Shown: one piece after another, positions 17,065 to 25,311 of the stretch
Numbering within the stretch: position 1 is the first letter of the stretch
How the letters are laid out: every line of letters starts with the position of its first letter
Source of the DNA: 66-474 sp039923855
GTDB taxonomy: Bacteria; Pseudomonadota; Gammaproteobacteria; Xanthomonadales; Rhodanobacteraceae
Reading direction: 5' to 3'
Assembly: GCA_039923855.1 (NCBI GenBank)
Contig: JBDTBW010000080.1
Coordinates: 35,261 to 99,260 of the forward strand
Length of the DNA stretch: 64,000 nt
The notes under the pieces: model-generated
What the model was told of the DNA's origin: nothing
Database searches by the model: none
The model's input: only the letters and a program-made list of their open reading frames with translations
Translations under genes and position numbers: made by a program

Positions 17065-18043
17065 ATTCGATCTGATTGCAGTCATCCAGAGCCGCACCGC
17101 GCAGTCGCGCGGTGATGTGCGCTTGAGTATCGGCGACGATGCCGCGTTGTTGACGCCGCCGCCGGGCCAGCAACTGGTCGCCTGCACCGATACGCTGGTC
17201 GAGGGCGTGCATTTTCCGGGCGGTACGGCGCCGGATGATCTCGGTTGGAAATCGCTGGCGGTGAATCTTTCCGATCTCGCGGCGATGGGCGCGACGCCGG
17301 CGTGGGCACTGCTGGCGTTGACGTTGCCGCAAGCCGATGCGCGTTACGTCGAGCGTTTCGCCGACGGATTTGCGCGCCTGGCGCGGCAGTACAAGCTGGC
17401 GCTGATCGGTGGCGACACCACGCAAGGCCCGCTGTCGATCACCGTCAGCGCGTTTGGGTTTCTGCCGCAAGACTGCGCGCTTCTTCGCAGCGGTGCGCGG
17501 ACGGGTGATGCGGTGTTCGTCACCGGCACGCTGGGCGATGCGGCTGCCGCGTTGCGCTGTCTCGATCGTAACGACCCGTGCGCGGACGCACTGTTGGCCG
17601 CAGCAGCCAACACGCGCGAAGAATTGCTCGCGCGGTTGCATCGGCCACAACCACGCATCGCAGCGGGACTTGCCTTGCGCGGCATAGCCAGCGCCTGCAT
17701 CGATGTATCCGACGGACTGATCGCCGATCTGGCGCATGTGTGCGGAGCCAGCGGCGTGGGCGCCGAGCTCGACGCCGATGCGCTGCCGATGTCGTCGGCG
17801 CTGCTTGAGTTGTTCGAAACCCCGGATCGCCGCGAATTCACCTTGAGCGGCGGCGACGATTACGAATTGTGCTTCACCGCGCCGGTCGATCGCGCCGATC
17901 GGATCAGCGCGGATTTCTCGCGGCTCGGTTGCGGCGCGACGCGGATCGGCCGTATCGTCGAGCAACCGGGTGTGCGCGTGCACGATGCGCATGGCAATCC
18001 GATCGATACGCCGCACCGCGGTTGGCTACATTTCGACGCATGA
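17057..18043 (+). CDS. thiL: Thiamine-monophosphate kinase
   Basis: ThiL phosphorylates thiamine monophosphate to the active diphosphate. The 328-residue protein starts DEFDLIAVIQ and contains SIGDDAALLTPPPGQQLVA, TDTLVEGVHFP (metal site), LAAMGATPAWALLALTLP and GGDTTQGPLSITV, and ends with SGGDDYELCFTA and GATRIGRI. The start is the GTG at 17057; the nearby ATG at 17061 is out of frame. It overlaps the YjbR-like gene before it and pgpA after it (ATGA). Confidence 0.96.
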   Translation: MDEFDLIAVIQSRTAQSRGDVRLSIGDDAALLTPPPGQQLVACTDTLVEGVHFPGGTAPDDLGWKSLAVNLSDLAAMGATPAWALLALTLPQADARYVERFADGFARLARQYKLALIGGDTTQGPLSITVSAFGFLPQDCALLRSGARTGDAVFVTGTLGDAAAALRCLDRNDPCADALLAAAANTREELLARLHRPQPRIAAGLALRGIASACIDVSDGLIADLAHVCGASGVGAELDADALPMSSALLELFETPDRREFTLSGGDDYELCFTAPVDRADRISADFSRLGCGATRIGRIVEQPGVRVHDAHGNPIDTPHRGWLHFDA

Positions 18044-18552
18044 AAACGTCGTTGACTGCTGCGCAATGCCGCGTTTTGCTGACGCATCCGGATGGCTGGC
18101 TCGCCACCGGTTTTGGCGCGGGCTTGTTTCCGAAAGCGCCGGGCACGTTTGGTTCGCTGGCCGCGCTGCTGCCGTGGTGGTTTTTGCTGCGTGGTCTGCC
18201 GATCGCTTGGTATGCCATCGTCTTGATCCTCGCGTTCGTGATCGGCGCTTGGGCGTGCGATGTTGCCGGCAAGCGTTTGGGCGTGGACGATCATCGCGCG
18301 CTGGTGTGGGATGAATTCGTCGGCCAGTGGATCGCATTGTGCGCGGTTCCGTTCGGTTGGCCGTGGATGCTGGCCGGCTTCGTGCTGTTCCGGCTGTTCG
18401 ATATCTGGAAACCGTGGCCGGTGCGTTGGGCCGACCGGCGCGTGCACGGCGGCCTCGGCGTGATGCTGGACGACGTGCTGGCCGGCATTTATGCGTTGAT
18501 CGTGTTGCAACCCGCGGCGCTCGTGCTTCGATACACGCATATGATTGCGTGA
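18040..18552 (+). CDS. pgpA: Phosphatidylglycerophosphatase A
   Basis: PgpA removes the terminal phosphate of phosphatidylglycerophosphate in the inner membrane. The 170-residue protein has the signature GFGAGLFPKAPGTFGSLAAL near residues 25-44, DDHRALVWDEFVGQWIAL with the acidic active-site residues, and DIWKPWPVRWADRRVHGGLG ahead of the last helix. Three to four hydrophobic segments are visible. It closes the operon and faces the glycosylase-like gene on the other strand, with 14 bases between stops and no obvious terminator. Confidence 0.95.
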   Translation: MKTSLTAAQCRVLLTHPDGWLATGFGAGLFPKAPGTFGSLAALLPWWFLLRGLPIAWYAIVLILAFVIGAWACDVAGKRLGVDDHRALVWDEFVGQWIALCAVPFGWPWMLAGFVLFRLFDIWKPWPVRWADRRVHGGLGVMLDDVLAGIYALIVLQPAALVLRYTHMIA

Positions 18553-18566
18553 CCGGATCGATCCAT

Positions 18567-19247
18567 TCAATCACGCGCGAGCAATTTATGCACACGGTCG
18601 CGCAACGTCGGGACGACTTCCGTCTCGAACCACGGATTGAACTTGAACCACGCGGTATTGCGCGCGCTTGGATGTGGCAATGGCATGATGGAATGTTTTT
18701 GCGATCGTCCCTGATCGCGAGGATCAAGAAGCGGGCTTCCTTGGCCGCACTCTTCAATATTCAGATATTCACGCCACGCGCGTACCGTGCCGGTGAGCGT
18801 GGCGCGCCGGCGCGCGCCCAGCAGCGCGGCTATCGCGTAACCGCCGATCGCAAGGGTCAATTCGATCTTGCTCAATCGCGGTAGTAGACGGGGATGCCAT
18901 AGCGGCGCGCATTCGCGGCGGGGCGGCAGATCGCCCGACGCGTTCTTGCCGGGATAGCAGAACGCCATCGGCACGATCGCCACGCGCCGCGCGTCGTAAA
19001 ATGTCGCGTGGTCGATGCCGAGCCAACCGCGCAAGCGATCGCCACTCTTGTCGTCGAACGGGATGCCGCTTGCGTGCACGCGCCGGCCCGGCGCCTGGCT
19101 GACGATCAGCAGCCGCGCGTCCGGATGCGCTTGCAATACCGGGCGTGCGCCGTGCGGCAGATGGGCTGCGCAAACGCGGCAGGCGCGAATGTCGGTGAGG
19201 AGAGAATTGAAAGCGTCGGCCATCTTGTTTGCGTCATTCCCGCGCAA
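18567..19247 (-). CDS. Uracil-DNA glycosylase-family protein with a repeat-encoded insertion
   Basis: The protein shows the glycosylase-superfamily features CRVCAAHLPHGARPV, LLIVSQAPGRRVHASGIPF, FDDKSGDRLRGWLGI and, near the C terminus, PLPHPSARN, the substrate-loop motif. It is probably a base-excision or related nucleic-acid hydrolase. Between TVRAWREY and MPLPHPSARN there is a 25-residue stretch (ECGQGSPLLDPRDQGRSQK) that is the antisense reading of a 55-bp dispersed repeat (18699-18753). Relatives I recall have only a few residues here. Whether the enzyme is active cannot be told. The in-frame ATG at 19223 (MADAFNSLL) is a plausible shorter start. Confidence 0.8.
   Translation of the reverse strand: MRGNDANKMADAFNSLLTDIRACRVCAAHLPHGARPVLQAHPDARLLIVSQAPGRRVHASGIPFDDKSGDRLRGWLGIDHATFYDARRVAIVPMAFCYPGKNASGDLPPRRECAPLWHPRLLPRLSKIELTLAIGGYAIAALLGARRRATLTGTVRAWREYLNIEECGQGSPLLDPRDQGRSQKHSIMPLPHPSARNTAWFKFNPWFETEVVPTLRDRVHKLLARD
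18699..18753 (+). repeat. 55-bp dispersed repeat, copy A (inside a coding gene)
   Basis: The unit starts TTGCGATCGTCCCTGATCGC and closes GGGCTTCCTTGGCCGCACTCT. It matches copies at 13865-13919 and 23464-23518 over the full 55 bases without gaps. It lies antisense within the glycosylase-like gene and leaves the reading frame open. Confidence 0.88.
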
Positions 19248-19343
19248 GCGGGAATCCAGTGACTTTATCTTTCGTTTCGGGCAAAGACGCTGGATTCCGG
19301 GTTCCGTTGCCGGATAAAACCCGGCAACGGCCCCGGAATGACG
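19232..19343. repeat. CATTCCCGC-type dispersed repeat pair
   Basis: The segment begins CGTCATTCCCGCGCAAGCGG, continues GAATCCAGTGACTTT, and ends in the inverse element with GGATTCCGG and CCCCGGAATGACG, so the whole 112 bp can fold on itself. Smaller relatives are at 10592-10621 and 59157-59186. It overlaps the 5' end of the glycosylase-like gene and fills the gap to the FAD oxidase stop. Confidence 0.75.
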
Positions 19344-19366
19344 ACATGATTGTTATGTTTATCCGG

Positions 19367-20758
19367 CTAAGGGCCACTGGCTATCGATTCCGGCAGCAAC
19401 TTGCCCGGGTTCAAGATCCCATCCGGATCGAACACACGCTTGACACCGCGCATCAGTTCCAGTGCCGGCGCATCGATTGCTTGTGTCATGAAATCGCGCT
19501 TGGCGGTGCCGATGCCGTGTTCGCCGGACAGGGTGCCGTCCAGCGCGATCACGGTCTTGAAAACCTCGGCGAGACACGTATGGGCGCGTTCGCGTTCGGC
19601 TTCGTCGCGCGGCAGCAGATTGACATGAAGATTGCCGTTGCCGGCGTGGCCGAAGCTGACGATCGGCAAATCGTATTCGCTGGCGAGGGCTTGCAGTCGT
19701 TCGATGAGTTGCGGCACGTGCGAAACCGGCACCACCACGTCCTCGTTGATCTTGTGCGGTGACAACGTACGCAGCGCGGGCGACAACGCGCGGCGTGCGC
19801 TCCACAATGCGCCCGCCTCATCGGCGTTCGCGGCCACGCGCAGTTCGATCAAGCCATCGCCGCGTGCCGCCCGTTCGATCGCCGCTTGCGCGGCGTCGAG
19901 CGTGTCCGGTTCGCCGTCGACTTCGATCAACAGCAACGCGTTCGCGTTATCCGGCGCGTCGCCGCCGTGATCGCGCGAGAGTTGCAGCGCGTTGCCATCC
20001 ATGAATTCCAGCGCGCAGGGCGTGACGGGTTGCGCCATGATCCGCGCGACCGCCAGCGCCGCCGTTTGCATATCGACGTATGCCACACGCAGCGTGCGGA
20101 TCGCGGATGGCTTCGGCGTCAGTTTCAACGTCGCTTCGGTGATGATCGCCAAGGTGCCTTCGGAGCCCACGATCAGGCGTGTCAGGTCGTAGCCGGCCGA
20201 GCCTTTCGTTGTTTGCGTGCCGCTGCGGAATGCCGTGCCGTTGCCGGCCACGCCGCGCAGGCCGAGCACGTTGTCGCGCGTCGCGCCGTATTTCACCGCG
20301 CGCGGACCGCCGGCGTTGCAGGCGAGATTGCCGCCGATCGTGCAGTAGGGCGCGGAAGTGGGGTCGGGCGGCCAGAACAATCCGTGACTCGAGAGCGCGT
20401 GCTGCAGATCGGCGTTGAGCACGCCCGGCTCGACGATCGCCAGACGATCGCCCGGTTCGATGCGCAGAATACGATTCATCCGCTCGAAACTGGCGACGAT
20501 GCCGCCGGCGTCCGGCACGGTAGCGCCGGTGGTGTTGGTGCCGCGGCCGCGCGCGATCAGCGCCGTGCCATGTTCGCGGCAGGCCGCGATCAACGCGGCT
20601 ACTTGTTCGTGCGTGCCCGGAAACACCACCGCGTCCGGCATCGCCGCGCGCCGCGAATTGTCGTAGCCATATACCGCGCGCGTGGCTTCGTCCAGCGCCA
20701 GTGCGTCGGCGGGAAAGATTGCGCGCAATGCGGCGGGCAGTGGCTCGGCGAACGGCAT
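19367..20758 (-). CDS. FAD-linked oxidase, GlcD/D-lactate dehydrogenase type
   Basis: The 463-residue protein has the FAD-binding type 4 domain: PGTHEQVAALIAACREHG, ARGRGTNTTGATVPDAGGI, CTIGGNLACNAGGPRAVKYG and LTRLIVGSEGTLAIITEATL. The C-terminal oxidase domain has HKINEDVVVPVSHVPQL, FGHAGNGNLHVNLLP and SGEHGIGTAKRDFM. Such enzymes oxidise 2-hydroxyacids such as glycolate or D-lactate and pass electrons to a quinone. The substrate cannot be fixed. No GlcE/GlcF partners are adjacent. A 176-bp palindromic repeat lies 40 bases upstream of the start. Confidence 0.9.
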   Translation of the reverse strand: MPFAEPLPAALRAIFPADALALDEATRAVYGYDNSRRAAMPDAVVFPGTHEQVAALIAACREHGTALIARGRGTNTTGATVPDAGGIVASFERMNRILRIEPGDRLAIVEPGVLNADLQHALSSHGLFWPPDPTSAPYCTIGGNLACNAGGPRAVKYGATRDNVLGLRGVAGNGTAFRSGTQTTKGSAGYDLTRLIVGSEGTLAIITEATLKLTPKPSAIRTLRVAYVDMQTAALAVARIMAQPVTPCALEFMDGNALQLSRDHGGDAPDNANALLLIEVDGEPDTLDAAQAAIERAARGDGLIELRVAANADEAGALWSARRALSPALRTLSPHKINEDVVVPVSHVPQLIERLQALASEYDLPIVSFGHAGNGNLHVNLLPRDEAERERAHTCLAEVFKTVIALDGTLSGEHGIGTAKRDFMTQAIDAPALELMRGVKRVFDPDGILNPGKLLPESIASGP

Positions 20759-20797
20759 CTGCGAAGCTTAAAGCATTCGGTTCCGGCAGCGGGCAGA

Positions 20798-20973
20798 GCG
20801 GTTTGAAAAACGTAGCGAGCGAAGACAGGTTGCGCGCCGTCGGAGCGCAGGAACCGGAGTGTACATGTCAGTACATGAGGATTCCTTGGCCCCAAAGCGG
20901 TACATCCATGTACCGGGCCTGATCCGAGCACCGCCGGCGCGCGAGATGTCGAGCGCAGTAGTTTTTCAACCGC
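20798..20973 (-). repeat. 176-bp palindromic repeat, copy 1, 3' of dolP
   Basis: The outer arms GCGGTTTGAAAAAC (20798) and GTTTTTCAACCGC (ending 20973) pair; inside them the arms AGCGAGCGAAGACAGG and GAGATGTCGAGCGCAG and a GC-rich GCGCGCCG/CGGCGCGC stem continue the fold. Around the centre lies GAGTGTACATGTCAGTACAT. On the minus strand the element begins seven bases after the dolP stop. A second copy is at 50892-51021 with a different but again self-complementary outer arm. Confidence 0.8.
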
Positions 20974-20980
20974 TCGTTAA

Positions 20981-21529
20981 TCAATCGGTGTACTCAAACA
21001 CCTTCACCACCTGTTGCACGCCGGCGACGTGGCGCACCACGTCGACCACCGCATCCGCTTCGCGGTGGCTGACCAGCCCGAGCAGATACACATTGCCGTG
21101 CGCGCTGCTGATCTTGACGCGGCCGGGATCGAAGCCCGGCAGGCTGGTGAGGTTGAGCAGCGCGATCTTTGCCCGCGCGGTCAAGCTGGGATCGGCGGCG
21201 CGTTCGGCGAATGGCGGGATCGGCATCACGTCGATCTGGTTTTCGATGCGGCGCACACCTTCGTAACCGGTCACGTCCGCTTGCGCGCGGTCCTTCAATT
21301 CCTGCGTGGGCGCCTCGCCGATCAGCAGCAGCACGCCGTCGTAGACTGAGGTGTCGATGCGCACCTTGCCCGACAGCGCGGTGTCGTTGTCCAGCGCATG
21401 TTGCGCTGTTATCTGCACGCGGCGGTCGTTGACCGCGCGGTTGAAACCGCGCCGGTCGCTGAAGGTGCTGCAGGCGGCGAGCGCGGCGAGCGCAACGAAA
21501 AGTAATGGCAACGAAAACGATGGACGCAT
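20981..21529 (-). CDS. dolP: Outer-membrane lipoprotein with BON domains (DolP/YraP-like)
   Basis: The start at 21529 (MRPSFSLPLLF) gives a lipoprotein signal ending in LAACS; an ATG five codons earlier is possible. Two BON domains follow: residues about 40-105, with VYDGVLLLIGEAPTQELKDRA, and about 125-180, with HGNVYLLGLVSHREADAVVDVVR. E. coli DolP (YraP) is a two-BON lipoprotein at the outer membrane that supports envelope integrity and beta-barrel assembly. The order lpoA-yraN-dolP on this strand mirrors E. coli yraM-yraN-yraP, which supports the name. Confidence 0.88.
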   Translation of the reverse strand: MRPSFSLPLLFVALAALAACSTFSDRRGFNRAVNDRRVQITAQHALDNDTALSGKVRIDTSVYDGVLLLIGEAPTQELKDRAQADVTGYEGVRRIENQIDVMPIPPFAERAADPSLTARAKIALLNLTSLPGFDPGRVKISSAHGNVYLLGLVSHREADAVVDVVRHVAGVQQVVKVFEYTD

Positions 21530-21540
21530 GACGATCGGCC

Positions 21541-21903
21541 TCACGATGCTTCAAATGCCGCGCGATGCCACTCGCAACGCGCCGCGGCAGGTGCGCCATC
21601 GAACGCTATCACATCGAAGCGGCAGGGCGCCGCCGCCAGCGGCGGGTGCGCCTGCAGAAACAGTTGTGCGGCGCGTTGCAGGCGTTCGCGTTTGGCCGCG
21701 CCGACCGAAGCGGCGCCGCCGCCGAAGCTTCGATTGCGGCGATGGCGCACCTCGACGAAAACCACCGCATCATCATCGCGCATCACCAGATCGATCTCAC
21801 CGAAGCGCGTGTTGAAATTGCGCGCGATCATACGCAGTCCCGCATGCTGCAAATGTGACAACGCGCGTTGTTCGAATTCCGTGCCGGCCGCGCGCGTGTT
21901 CAC
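21541..21903 (-). CDS. yraN: UPF0102 protein YraN (endonuclease-like fold)
   Basis: The 120-residue protein starts from a GTG that overlaps the lpoA stop (GTGA). It has GTEFEQRALSHLQHAGL, NFNTRFGEIDLVMRDDDAVV and FVEVRHRRNRSFGG, the E-x-D...ExK/R arrangement of restriction-endonuclease-like folds, and AAQLFLQAHPPLA, CRFDVIAFDG. The biochemical role is not established, though its genes sit by lpoA and rsmI in many proteobacteria. Here it lies between lpoA and dolP. Confidence 0.92.
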   Translation of the reverse strand: MNTRAAGTEFEQRALSHLQHAGLRMIARNFNTRFGEIDLVMRDDDAVVFVEVRHRRNRSFGGGAASVGAAKRERLQRAAQLFLQAHPPLAAAPCRFDVIAFDGAPAAARCEWHRAAFEAS

Positions 21904-23444
21904 GGCTGCGGCGTCGCGGGCGGACGCGCGCCGGCTTCGGGAGAGCCGGCATCCAGCCCCGCCGCGACCGGCCGCGCCACGCCGTTGTCGAAGCGCGCCC
22001 ACACCGGCGTGCGGTGCACATGGCCCTGATCGTCCTCGGTCAACTGGCCAGTGGCTCCCGGAAGATAGGTGCCCGGATGCGTGCGCAACCACTCCAGATA
22101 AGGCATCAGCGCATAGGCATCCATGCCGAACGCGAACAGCCGCGCCGCCGCACCGCGCGCGGCCGGCAATTTGGCGGCGATCGCGGCATGATTCGGCAAA
22201 CCCGGTTGCGCGTCGAACAGCCATGGCGCATCGCAGAACTCCACGCCATCCAGATCGCGATCCGCGGTCGGGCTGTCGCTGCCGCCGTATACCAGCGAAG
22301 TGGCGAACACCGGCTGTTTCGCGCCCGCCAGTTTCAATTGCGGCAGCAGCAGACGCGCCGTTTGCGGGCGCATCAAGACAAGAATGCCCGCGTCACCTCC
22401 GGCCTTCGCCAGCGCGGCCTCGATATCGGCCGAGTAATCGACGCTGCTGGATGCGAGCGTGGTCTGATTGAGCACCTGACCGCCGAGACTGTCGAACTGC
22501 GCCTTGAACGCGGATGCCGCGCGCTTGGCGCGATCGTCGTTGACAAGAAACACGATCGCCTGATGGATGCCGCGCTGATTGAGATGCGCCGCCGCTTGCG
22601 CGCCCTCGGCTTCCGGCAGCAGCCCGAACTCGGCGCTGCCGGGCGGCGGCTGCGCATTGTTGTCGGGATGATTGAGCGCGAGCAGCGGCACCGGCAAAGC
22701 CGGTTGCGCGAACATCGCTGCGACGGTGTCGCGGCCGAGCGGACCGATCACCAGATTCGCTCCATTGGCGACCGCTTGCTGATACGCCGCCTGCACTTGT
22801 GCCGGCGTGCTGCCGCTGTCGTAGGTTCTGACCTGCGGGCGCGCGGCGTCCGCGTGCGCCGCGTCGAAATAGGCGGTGAAAAATCCCTCGCGCACAGCGG
22901 CGCCGGGTGTCGCTAATGCGCCATGCGCCGGCAGCAACAGCGCCACTTGCGCTGGCATCCGGAAACCTTCGGGCTGCGCAGCGGCGCCTTCACCGAGCAG
23001 GGTGCCGACCGGATGATCCAGTTGCGGCAACACCCGCGGCAGGGTTACGCCGAGTTGCTCCAGCGCATCGTGCGCGAACGGCTTCAGCGGATCGTTGTCT
23101 TTGAGCGCGTCGTAGCGGGCCTTGAGCGGCTCGGCGCCGAGCGAGGCGAGCAGCGTTTGTATTTTCCGCGCGTTACGCGCGCGTTGCGCGCCCGTCAATA
23201 ATGGAGCAAGTTGCGCGCGTGTCTGCGCGGCCGCATAGACATCACCGCCGGCTTCCTGCGCGCGCGCGCGCGCGGTCAGCATTTGCGTTTGCTGTTCCGG
23301 GGGTAGCGGCGGCTGCGCTTCTACTCCGGGCGGTGGTCGTGAAACGAATTCGCCGATACTCGCGCAGCCCGCCAGCAGCATCGTGGCGATCAGACACGCC
23401 GCACCCAACCTGGCTGCGGTACAAGTGATCCCGATCCGGCGCAT
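21900..23444 (-). CDS. lpoA: Penicillin-binding protein activator LpoA
   Basis: LpoA is an outer-membrane lipoprotein that reaches through the periplasm to activate PBP1A. The start at 23444 has a strong AAGGAG site and leads into a lipoprotein signal with LLAGCAS (Cys near residue 26). The N-terminal helical part has AQTRAQLAPLLTG; the C-terminal periplasmic-binding-like domain runs from VALLLPAHGALATPG to the end, with GANLVIGPLGRDTV. Length is 514. It is divergent from rsmI, as in E. coli, and upstream of yraN in the same transcript. Confidence 0.92.
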   Translation of the reverse strand: MRRIGITCTAARLGAACLIATMLLAGCASIGEFVSRPPPGVEAQPPLPPEQQTQMLTARARAQEAGGDVYAAAQTRAQLAPLLTGAQRARNARKIQTLLASLGAEPLKARYDALKDNDPLKPFAHDALEQLGVTLPRVLPQLDHPVGTLLGEGAAAQPEGFRMPAQVALLLPAHGALATPGAAVREGFFTAYFDAAHADAARPQVRTYDSGSTPAQVQAAYQQAVANGANLVIGPLGRDTVAAMFAQPALPVPLLALNHPDNNAQPPPGSAEFGLLPEAEGAQAAAHLNQRGIHQAIVFLVNDDRAKRAASAFKAQFDSLGGQVLNQTTLASSSVDYSADIEAALAKAGGDAGILVLMRPQTARLLLPQLKLAGAKQPVFATSLVYGGSDSPTADRDLDGVEFCDAPWLFDAQPGLPNHAAIAAKLPAARGAAARLFAFGMDAYALMPYLEWLRTHPGTYLPGATGQLTEDDQGHVHRTPVWARFDNGVARPVAAGLDAGSPEAGARPPATPQP

Positions 23445-23463
23445 CGTGCTCACTCCTTGTTGA

Positions 23464-23518
23464 GAAGTGCGGCCATGGGCGGCCGCTCTTTGATCCTCGC
23501 GATCAGGGACGATCGCAA
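23464..23518 (-). repeat. 55-bp dispersed repeat, copy B
   Basis: Read on the minus strand it starts TTGCGATCGTCCCTGATCGC and contains the hairpin GCGGCCGCCCATGGCCGC. It lies between the divergent starts of lpoA and rsmI, so it may sit in or near their promoters. Confidence 0.88.
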
Positions 23519-23572
23519 GATAATGCGATGATAGCCGATGGATCACGATACGCGGTGGTGGAAATTCCGGCG

Positions 23573-24409
23573 ATGAATATTCAGCGCACCGGCACGTTGT
23601 GGATAGTGGCCACGCCGATCGGCAATCTTGAGGATTGGTCGGCACGCGCGCAACGCGTGCTGCGCGAAGTCGCCCTGATCGCCGCCGAGGACACACGCCA
23701 CAGCCGTCCGTTGCTCGCGCATTTCGGTGTCACCACGCCGATGACCGCGCTGCACGAACACAACGAGCGCGCCGCGATCGATTCAATGCTGGCGCGTTTG
23801 CGTGCGGGCGAGGATATCGCCCTGATTTCCGACGCCGGCACGCCATTGATCAGCGATCCGGGTTATCGCCTGGTGCGTGCGGCGCGCGCCGCGGGCATCG
23901 CGGTGAGCGCGGTACCCGGCGCGTGCGCGGCGATTGCCGCGCTTTCGATCGCCGGACTGCCCAGCGACCGTTTCGTGTTCGAGGGCTTTCTTCCCGCGAA
24001 AACCGTGGCCAGACGCGCGCGCTTGCGCGAGCTTGACAACGAATCACGCACACTGGTGTTCTACGAATCGGCGCATCGCGTCGTTGAATGTTGTCGGGAT
24101 CTGTGTAATGCGTTCGGCGCCCAGCGCGAGGCGTGGTTGCTGCGCGAACTGACCAAGCTTTACGAAACGGCGATCGGGGGAACGCTCGGCGAGATCGCCG
24201 CGCGGATCGAGCGCGACGCCGATCAGCGACGCGGCGAATTCGTGCTGGTGGTCGCCGGCGCGGTCGAGGAATCCGGCGGCGACAAACTTGCCGAGGGGCG
24301 TCGTGTGTACGCGCTTTTACGCACCGAGTTGCCGCCCGCGCTAGCCGCCAAACTGGCCGCAGCGATCAGCGGAGCGCCGCGCAAGAGTTTGTACGAGCAC
24401 GGCCGGTAA
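23573..24409 (+). CDS. rsmI: 16S rRNA (cytidine-1402-2'-O)-methyltransferase RsmI
   Basis: RsmI methylates C1402 in the ribosomal decoding site using S-adenosylmethionine. The 278-residue protein has LWIVATPIGNLEDWSARA, AAEDTRHSRPLLAHFGV, ISDAGTPLISDPGYRLV and FYESAHRVVE, all family motifs. The ATG at 23573 gives the usual N terminus; the frame is open 15 codons further upstream without homology. It is divergent from lpoA. Confidence 0.95.
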   Translation: MNIQRTGTLWIVATPIGNLEDWSARAQRVLREVALIAAEDTRHSRPLLAHFGVTTPMTALHEHNERAAIDSMLARLRAGEDIALISDAGTPLISDPGYRLVRAARAAGIAVSAVPGACAAIAALSIAGLPSDRFVFEGFLPAKTVARRARLRELDNESRTLVFYESAHRVVECCRDLCNAFGAQREAWLLRELTKLYETAIGGTLGEIAARIERDADQRRGEFVLVVAGAVEESGGDKLAEGRRVYALLRTELPPALAAKLAAAISGAPRKSLYEHGR

Positions 24410-24539
24410 GTGCGCATCGTCAATCGAAAATCCGGGGCATGACAAGCGTCATCCCCGACTGCTGATGTTCGCTTCTGGGCCACGCCCGCGCCGAATGCGA
24501 TCATCTTCAAGCGCCGAACAGGATCACCAGGGAGTACGG

Positions 24540-24704
24540 ATGAACGCCTCTATTTCGAATACTGTATCGCCATCGCGCGAAACGCTCGAGAAATATTTAC
24601 CGTTCTTGCTGGCGATCGCCATCGCATGGCTATGCGCTCGCGGCCTGAAAAAAATGTTCTGGATCGCCTTCGGATTGTTCTGGGCTTTTCACTGGCTGCA
24701 TTGA
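24540..24704 (+). CDS. Small membrane protein of unknown function
   Basis: A 54-residue protein starts MNASISNTVSPSRETLEKYL after a GGAG site. Two hydrophobic stretches follow (LPFLLAIAIAWLCARG and FWIAFGLFWAFHWLH) separated by the basic GLKKM, which suggests a small inner-membrane protein. I do not recognise the family. It lies 40 bases before rnpB, and the composition and ribosome site support a real gene moderately. Confidence 0.55.
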   Translation: MNASISNTVSPSRETLEKYLPFLLAIAIAWLCARGLKKMFWIAFGLFWAFHWLH

Positions 24705-24744
24705 TCGATCGGCGCGGCCCGCTGGTCTCCGCTACACTTTACGA

Positions 24745-25124
24745 CGGAGTCGGCCGGACAGTCGCGGTGCGCGCAAGCACATCGAGGAAAGTCCGGGCTC
24801 CGCAGGGCAAGGTGCCAGGTAACGCCTGGGCGGCGCGAGCCGACGGAAAGTGCAACAGAGAGCAGACCGCCTTCACTTTCCCCGGATGAAGTCAATCCGG
24901 ATCGAATGAGGGCAAGGGTGAAACGGTGGGGTAAGAGCCCACCGCGTCGCTGGCAACAGACGACGGCACGGCAAACCCCACCTGGAGCAAGACCGAATAG
25001 GGGAACCATGACGCTGCCCGCGTCGTTCCCGGGTAGGTTGCTTGAGCGTCGTGGCGACGCGGCGCCCAGAGGAATGACTGTCACGCCGCGAGGCGCACAG
25101 AACCCGGCTTACAGGCCGACTCCG
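24745..25124 (+). ncRNA. rnpB: RNase P RNA (class A)
   Basis: The outer stem CGGAGTCGG (24745) pairs with CCGACTCCG (ending 25124). Inside are the universally conserved segments: GAGGAAAGTCCGGGCTCC near 24783, GTGCCAGGTAACGCCTGG, GTGCAACAGAGAGCA, GGGTAAGAGCCCACCG and the P4 partner ACAGAACCCGGCTTA near 25097. RNase P RNA removes 5' leaders from tRNA precursors. The ends are set by the pairing and could differ by a few bases. Confidence 0.95.
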
Positions 25125-25130
25125 CTTTTT
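25116..25130 (+). terminator. Terminal stem and T run of rnpB
   Basis: The 3' side of the RNase P outer stem is followed immediately by CTTTTT (25125-25130), which can act as the intrinsic terminator of rnpB. Confidence 0.6.
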
Positions 25131-25311
25131 CTGCGATCGTCCAGGGTCGCGGATCGAAGTAGCGCAGCCGCCAAATTGCGCGGACTAAGTTCACCAGCTC
25201 ACAAGGCGCGCAACCGATCGTGGTGATCAACAGTTCTGGTAATCCGTGATCAGCGTACTGCTCACGATCACCGTTAGTCGCTCGGCGTTCGCAATCGGCC
25301 ACAATCGGTCC
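25131..25311. other. Non-coding stretch between rnpB and a MITE-like element
   Basis: No convincing gene is seen. The first bases (CTGCGATCGTCC, then GTCGCGGATCGAAG and GCGCAGCCGCC) resemble a degraded copy of the 55-bp repeat directly after rnpB. The rest is unremarkable. Confidence 0.4.
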
